Assembly: GCA_003427395.1 (NCBI GenBank)
Contig: BFEA01000003.1
Coordinates: 9,995,324-10,016,949, forward strand
Length of the DNA stretch: 21,626 bases
Reading direction: 5' to 3'
DNA from: Chara braunii
Lineage: Eukaryota > Streptophyta > Charophyceae > Charales > Characeae
The notes under the pieces are model-generated. The model made no database searches and was not told the origin of the DNA. It saw only the letters and a list, made by a program, of their open reading frames with translations. Positions 17,660 through 21,626 of the stretch are shown here, in pieces (the stretch's first letter is position 1; the number at the start of each line of letters is the position of its first letter). The position numbers were made by a program, and so were the translations under genes.

Positions 17660-18295
17660 TATTATACTTGGTCTTGTATAAATCTTGGTAAGCCACTTTC
17701 TCTACGGGAAGCGCTGTCGAAATTTCTACAAAACCAAGGAGTTAGTCAAACTTTGTCTTTTCTAGGGTCCAATTTTCTGACTTTTGGACTAGTAAAAATT
17801 TGGAAAACCTCCTTTTCTAAAGCGAGTGTTGCCCAAACTTTTGCTAATTCAGGGAGTTAGACAAAATTGGACCTTGGGAAATCAAAGTCATTTTCTTATT
17901 ATGAACTTAACTTTGTATAAATCTGGGAATAACACTTTCTCTACAGGAAGCGCTGGCGAAATTTTTACAAATTTAAGGAGTTCGTTAATTTTTTGTCTCA
18001 ATTGAACTTAGGTTTGTCATAGGTTCATATCTGACTTAGTATAAATCTGGGAAACCTACCTTTCTAAAGGAGATGCTGTCCAAATTTTTACTAATTCAGG
18101 GAGTCAAACAAATTTTGACTTTCCTGAATTAAAGTTTGATTTTTGTTTTCATATTTGGGTTATTATAAATTCTGGAAAGACACTTTTCCTACGGGAAGCG
18201 TTGCCGAAATTTTCTTAGTTTACAAGAGTTAGATTATACTTTGACAGGTGGTAATTCTCGCAATCCACCCTAAATAGAGGAGATGCTGCCATAGG
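17660..18295 (+). repeat. ~122-bp tandem repeat with two alternating monomer types
   Basis: Six monomers are marked by the words GCGCTG, GTGTTG, GCGCTG, ATGCTG, GCGTTG and ATGCTG at 17711, 17826, 17950, 18073, 18199 and 18283. Units 1, 3 and 5 share a CACTTT..CTAC(G/A)GGAAGCG block followed by GCGAAATTT-like sequence. Units 2, 4 and 6 share TTTCTAAAGGAGATGCTG with CCAAA..TT and AATTCAGGGAGT. This is a two-monomer higher-order repeat of about 240 bp, AT-rich, with the last unit partial. It follows the stem-loop array after about 280 bp. Confidence 0.85.
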
Positions 18296-18978
18296 TCTGC
18301 CTTACGTTGGGTACTGGCTTAGAGGTAGGCCTAGGTTTAGTTGCAAGAGAACCTTGAGTGAGATTGTGATATGGAGATTATTATCCATTGACTTATAGGT
18401 TTAGCTTGGGGATTGGCCTTTCATGTGTTACAAGTCCTCTTGATCGTTTGATTCAAGATTTGGACTAGATTCAACCTGATCCTGCTGGGATCTTCTTCTG
18501 TTATCACTGATAACAGGTCCATTGCCAATTCATCGATTTACGATTCAACTCCAATCCACTCCTGCCACTCAACCTAAAGGCTTTAGCCCTGTGGTTTGAA
18601 ATGTTTTATTGTGTTTTTACCCGGACTTTATTGAATGGCCATTTAACAAAGGTATTGAGTATTTTATTGTTGGAAGGGTGTGCTAAGGTTGAGGTTTGTG
18701 TGGCTAAAGCAAGGGGTGTGAGTGCAGAGAATGGTTGAAGTTGACCTAGCGTAGTGCATGGACTCTTGGTTGAATCTTTGATGTGATTGCAAGTATGTTT
18801 GGTGTCTCAGACTTTGGATTTGACTGCCTGTGATCATATACACATTTATGGCTAAGAGGAGTCCCGTTGTGATTGTGAGAAGTGATCGCACCCTGTTATC
18901 CTTTGCTTTTTAAAGGTTTTTATAATTGGACGTTGTAGTCCGTGGCAGCCGTCAAAGTCAAACCCCTTGATTTCTCTC
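18296..18978. other. no gene recognised
   Basis: AT-rich unique sequence with no ORF of note. A perfect inverted repeat, CTGTTATCAC-TGATAACAG-like, lies near 18497-18515. Confidence 0.45.
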
Positions 18979-18982
18979 CAGG

Positions 18983-19035
18983 CCCTGGATGATGCAGCTG
19001 GTCTCCATGCCAATAAGAGACGATTGCCACCACAG
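18983..19035 (+). other. possible small exon
   Basis: TTTCTCTCCAG| (AG at 18981-18982) and CACCACAG|GTACGA (GT at 19036-19037) bracket 53 bp that are open in one frame. The splice motifs are good, but nothing else supports it. The donor lies inside the hairpin CACAGGT-acga-ACCTGTG, so it may equally be chance. Confidence 0.15.
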
Positions 19036-19250
19036 GTACGAACCTGTGTACCACCTACTCTCCGCAGGGTGCAGAAGAGGGTGTGGTTCTCAACCGCACT
19101 TGGCGGTTGTCCAGCATCCAGAGATCAAGGCGCGTGTCAGCCGACACTTGAGTGTCGAATGCGACCCTCGACATTAACGAGGACCGCATGAGTATGGGTA
19201 CTACATAGTACGCCATCATTGCGACTGCTTGCGTATGCTTGCATGGCAAG
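19031..19250. other. hairpin-dense segment (structured RNA or DNA candidate)
   Basis: Six short perfect hairpins lie within 220 bp: CACAGGT/ACCTGTG (19031-19048), CAACCGC/GCGGTTG (19091-19109), CGACACT/AGTGTCG (19142-19157), CCTCG/CGAGG (19166-19182), GTACT/AGTAC (19198-19211) and CTTGC/GCAAG (19238-19250), with loops of 2-7 nt. I could not match the segment to a known RNA. Confidence 0.5.
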
Positions 19251-19402
19251 TCGATATGAGGTTAGCCCTACGTCCGCGTGGTTTATACTAAGTCTCGCGC
19301 GCAACGCCCATCCAATTTTTGCATAGGAGAGTTATGGGATGGCTATTAAGGGACTAGGAGTGTTCTCGCGTTGTTTGTCCTGTGTTGTTTTGTATATGTG
19401 CG

Positions 19403-19815
19403 AGAAAAGGTTAACCGACCCCCCATTTTTCAGGTCAATTTATAAGAAAACTATAAGGCCATTTCAAGCAAACTCCACACCAATGAATAAAGTGCACTTC
19501 TTACTAACATATTTAAAAAAAAAAAAAAAAAAAAAAAAATTAAAAACACATAAAACAGCAACCCAAAAGTGCATTTTCAAGCAATTTTGGCATGAAGCAC
19601 GTCATCCAAATTTCAGGATTTTCAGGCCTCCCAACAACACAAATTCTAATAACCCAAATAATACCAAATTTGCCAGACAGCAACCTTAAACCAAGACAAA
19701 AACAGGCAAAAAAACAAAAAACCAAAAAAACAAAAATTTTACCCCCAAACCCTAATTTCAGTTTTGGTCCCATTAGTCAGGAGCTGAAAATGGAGGTCCA
19801 CGTTAACCATTTGTG
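19403..19815. mobile_element. non-autonomous TIR element (MITE), Mutator-like by its repeat size
   Basis: The left end, AGAAAAGGTTAACCGACC, continues into CCCCATTTTTCAGGTC. The reverse complement of the right end, CACAAATGGTTAACGTGGACC, continues into TCCATTTTCAGCTC. These give imperfect terminal inverted repeats of about 33 bp. The 9-mer ATATGTGCG flanks both sides (19394-19402 and 19816-19824), the length of a Mutator-type target-site duplication. The right flank is GT-rich, so part of the 9-bp match could be chance. The interior is A-rich, has no transposase, and includes a 25-A run. Confidence 0.65.
19515..19539 (+). repeat. poly(A) run inside the TIR element
   Basis: Twenty-five consecutive A residues in the A-rich interior of the 19403-19815 element. 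Probably slippage. Confidence 0.9.
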
Positions 19816-20079
19816 ATATGTGCGTGTATGTGTGCGTGTTTTTATTTTTATGTTCCTTAGAGTGGAGTACGTGTGGTGTGTAGGATGCGTCCTAGTCGAC
19901 CGACGACGAGTCGCGCTTGGGACCTCAACCCCCCCAAGATGTCGGTTCGCGTGCGGGTCAGATAGAGGTGTAATACCACGCGTACCCCCTATGCTTCAGT
20001 GTACGAGAAACGCCCTCGACTGGTCCACCTCTGCGATTGCACCTGATTAGCTTTCGTATTGTGGACTGGTAGCTCGGCG

Positions 20080-20440
20080 GAGATACGCCCACCGAAGGGA
20101 GGTGACAGCTCCCGCAAGGTGGAGGTAAGTCGTACCTCGCATAGGCCCTATCCTGTCGTAGGGGCTTGTGAGAGGTATGGATGGCGCACTCGAAGCGGCT
20201 TGCGGAAGCTCCATATGCATTTGCGACGAGGATCAGACCGACTTCTACGTGGCGCGGCCGGGAGGGTCCCGCCCCGTTTTGTGCAGTGTCGGACCGATGC
20301 GCTCGACAATGAAACTGCCTGGACCCTAAATACGAAATTGACAGTCGAGGGCCTCTCGTGATTTGTTAGGCCCGCCTTCACTTAGGGCGGGCACAGATGC
20401 AACAGGGGCCCCTTAGGTCTGTCGAGGATCCGAATCCTCG
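20080..20440 (+). other. GC-rich hairpin-dense segment (possible structured RNA)
   Basis: Contains GGGAG/CTCCC (near 20097-20115), GAGGTA/TACCTC (near 20123-20139) whose TACCTC can also pair with a later GAGGTA (near 20172-20177), GCCCTA/TAGGGGC (near 20147-20166), GCTT/AAGC, CGGGA/TCCCG (near 20259-20271), the TTCACTTAG stem-loop at 20370-20392, the palindrome AGGGGCCCCT (20404-20413) and CGAGGAT-ccga-ATCCTCG (20423-20440). Composition is unlike the AT-rich neighbours. I do not recognise the RNA class, and a decayed rRNA-like or transposon origin is possible. Confidence 0.4.
20370..20392. repeat. stem-loop with TTCACTTAG loop, copy 3
   Basis: GCCCGCC (20370-20376) and GGCGGGC (20386-20392) form a perfect 7-bp stem around TTCACTTAG. 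Upstream it shares GGGCCTCTCGTG with copy 1. Where copy 1 has a wobble (T-G), this copy has a Watson-Crick pair (C-G). Confidence 0.8.
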
Positions 20441-20887
20441 CACATGGATGACCTGTCATGTTTGTCCAGCCAAGGAAATAAAAATGTAAGTTGTAAATAT
20501 TGGGTCAAAAGTTCCACTGCAACGGTTGCCCGCTCACCCATTCAGTCTACTAAAGTGCCCACCAAACCTTGCAAGAGATGTTGTACATCACACGACTTTC
20601 CAACTTGAGTAATGAATTACCTCATGATGGATGACTGCAATCAGGACGTAGCCCGGTTAAAAATAAAAATAAAAAAGAAAGGTGAGAAAAAACAAATCAT
20701 CCAGGCAGTGGCAGTGCGATTGCCAGAAAGTCAAATTGGTTGTCGTGGGGGCCGAACCTTCTGTGCTCTGCATGTCGGTCTGTGAAAAAAAAAAAAAATT
20801 GTCTGAGGACCTAACTCTTCTGTGGCAACTCGTGAAGCAAAAAAGACAAACTCTACAATCGGAGGGTCGACATTCCTTTTGACTCAC

Positions 20888-20985
20888 GCGTAGGGCTTTG
20901 TCCTCCCGTAGCCCCCGCTGACCGACAGCGAGCAATGGGAGAAGTTCCTCAAGATCAAGGCCCATCATCAAATGCAGAAACTGAT
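20888..20985 (-). other. possible internal exon
   Basis: On the minus strand a pyrimidine-rich tract ends in TTTTATCTGCAG|. Then 98 bp follow up to CTACGC|GTGAGT, both good plant splice-site matches. The exon is open in one frame (QFLHLMMGLDLEELLPLLAV..., leucine-rich and helix-like). I do not recognise the protein and see no convincing partner exons. It is the best of the exon candidates in this window, but unproven. Confidence 0.3.
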
Positions 20986-21119
20986 CTGCAGATAAAAGGA
21001 AGGAAGTCTGAGGTTTACTGCCGCGCAATGAGCGACAGAGCCGAAAGTCTATCTCAGCCGCCCGCACATTTTTTCATAGTCTCTAAGGGATCCTCTTGCT
21101 AATATTTATCAAATCAACA

Positions 21120-21120
21120 N
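21120..21120. other. single ambiguous base (N)
   Basis: One N, marking an unresolved position in the assembly just before the mitochondrial-like block. Confidence 0.95.
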
Positions 21121-21251
21121 AGGACTTCCCTTGGGATTGATCCATCCAAGTAATGTAAACGAATGTTTTCCCGATATAGCTGGATGCACATTCTAATCTT
21201 ACGATTAGAGGGAACACCTTTGGCCGTGTTTTGTTAGAGCCCGGCCGGATC

Positions 21252-21321
21252 TATCTAATCCTGTTTTCTCCCCATGCTTTCTCACCTCAGCGTCAGTAGA
21301 GACCCAAAAAGCTGCCTTCGC
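21252..21321 (-). pseudogene. rrn18: mitochondrial-type small-subunit rRNA fragment
   Basis: On the minus strand, GCGAAGGCAGCTTTTTGGGT, CTGACGCTGAGGTGAGAAAG and CATGGGGAG.AAACAGGATTAGATA follow the bacterial-type SSU rRNA block corresponding to E. coli positions around 720-790. The GGCAGC..TTTTTGGGTC version is that of plant mitochondrial 18S (rrn18). Plastid 16S differs clearly here. Only about 70 bp are present, with abrupt ends, so this is a fragment of mitochondrial DNA in a nuclear or rearranged context. The gene symbol indicates the source gene only. Confidence 0.85.
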
Positions 21322-21447
21322 TAAGAATTTGAAGCACTTACTCGAGGAATTGGTCCCCGGGTCATGAAAAAGTACTGGTCAAACTTGCTAGAATAGAGGC
21401 TCCCATGTCCCAAGACGAAAAACAGAAACTTTTTTTTCTAGTACATA

Positions 21448-21498
21448 ATTAGTCGAGTACGAGATCCAAACTTTCACACCCTTGGTGATTAGTCGAGT
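21448..21498. repeat. 11-bp direct repeat beside domain V
   Basis: ATTAGTCGAGT occurs at 21448-21458 and 21488-21498, 40 bp apart, immediately beside the domain V sequence. It may be a trace of a small insertion or a microhomology-mediated rearrangement. Confidence 0.6.
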
Positions 21499-21505
21499 CC
21501 TCTCC

Positions 21506-21539
21506 GAACCGTACAAGATAGTCACCTATCATACGGCTC
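21506..21539 (-). ncRNA. group II intron domain V (organellar-type fragment)
   Basis: On the minus strand, 34 nt fold exactly as a group II intron catalytic domain V. There is a 9-bp lower helix, GAGCCGTAT with GTACGGTTC (the last pair a G-T), a 2-nt bulge (TT) on the 3' side, a 5-bp upper helix GATAG/CTATC and a GTGA (GNRA) tetraloop. The catalytic AGC triad is at positions 2-4. Plant mitochondrial introns have closely similar domain V sequences. Which intron it came from is not clear, and no convincing domain VI with a bulged A or 3' exon was found. With the rRNA fragment nearby, it marks organelle-derived DNA. Confidence 0.88.
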
Positions 21540-21626
21540 TCCAACTCAACTTACAATTAGGATAGATAGATATTTCTGGATATAGGCCCCTTTCTCCACG
21601 AAGTGGGCGATGTTGAGTATAGCCTT

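Noticed and set aside
19743-19754. Plant telomere-type repeat (CCCTAAA)
   Set aside because: Only a single AAACCCTAA unit, no array.
20123-20140. GGAGGTAAGTCGTA as an RNase P or SSU rRNA 3'-end motif
   Set aside because: Only about 8 conserved bases match and none of the neighbouring conserved elements is present.
21322-21450. Plus-strand coding remnant (KNLKHLLEELVPG then EKVLVKLARIEAPMSQDEKQ in another frame)
   Set aside because: It reads like protein in places but needs a frameshift, overlaps the mitochondrial-type rRNA block, and matches no family I recognise.

Overview
The window looks like repeat-rich nuclear DNA of a streptophyte, probably a land plant or a close algal relative. Three things suggest this. 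There are two degenerate LINEs with the plant L1-type layout (endonuclease, reverse transcriptase, zf-RVT). There are fragments of cytosolic-type 18S and 26S rRNA. At the right end there is a block resembling plant mitochondrial DNA (a mitochondrial-type small-subunit rRNA segment and a group II intron domain V). No intact protein-coding gene is visible. I could not assign a species.

Layout. 1-1400: an (AG)n tract, then unassigned DNA with possible minus-strand exons. 1422-2276: copy 1 of a diverged dispersed repeat that ends in a hairpin. 2552-2900: a possible exon and a cluster of CCATAGCCA words. 3091-3140: a second hairpin of the same loop class, then poly(T). 3465-8227: LINE-A on the plus strand, with endonuclease, RT and zf-RVT all broken by frameshifts and stops, a 3' poly(A), and no ORF1. 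8724-11400: LINE-B on the minus strand, tail to tail with LINE-A, 5'-truncated, and crossed by a 100-N assembly gap flanked by an exact 89-bp duplication. 11798-11870: a tRNA-derived, SINE-like promoter. 12266-12985: copy 2 of the dispersed repeat. 13371-13444: a decayed tRNA-like sequence. 13880-13978 and 15572-15737: 26S and 18S rRNA fragments on the same strand, separated by a ~180-bp tandem repeat (14490-15035).

16815-17385 is the most unusual part. Five copies of a nearly invariant ~20-nt sequence are each bracketed by inverted repeats whose outer sequences differ from copy to copy but stay complementary, so they form five stem-loops with conserved loops and covarying stems. It is followed at 17660-18295 by a tandem array of ~122-bp monomers in two alternating types. 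19031-19250 and 20080-20440 are unusually dense in short perfect hairpins. 19403-19815 is a non-autonomous terminal-inverted-repeat element. A second conserved-loop family (loop TTCACTTAG, three copies with different stems) occurs at 2252, 3091 and 20370.

Functionally the window is mostly dead mobile elements, rRNA debris and organelle-derived DNA. The hairpin families are the only elements here that look like an undescribed class. Their role (RNA, DNA cruciform or transposon terminus) cannot be decided from the sequence alone.
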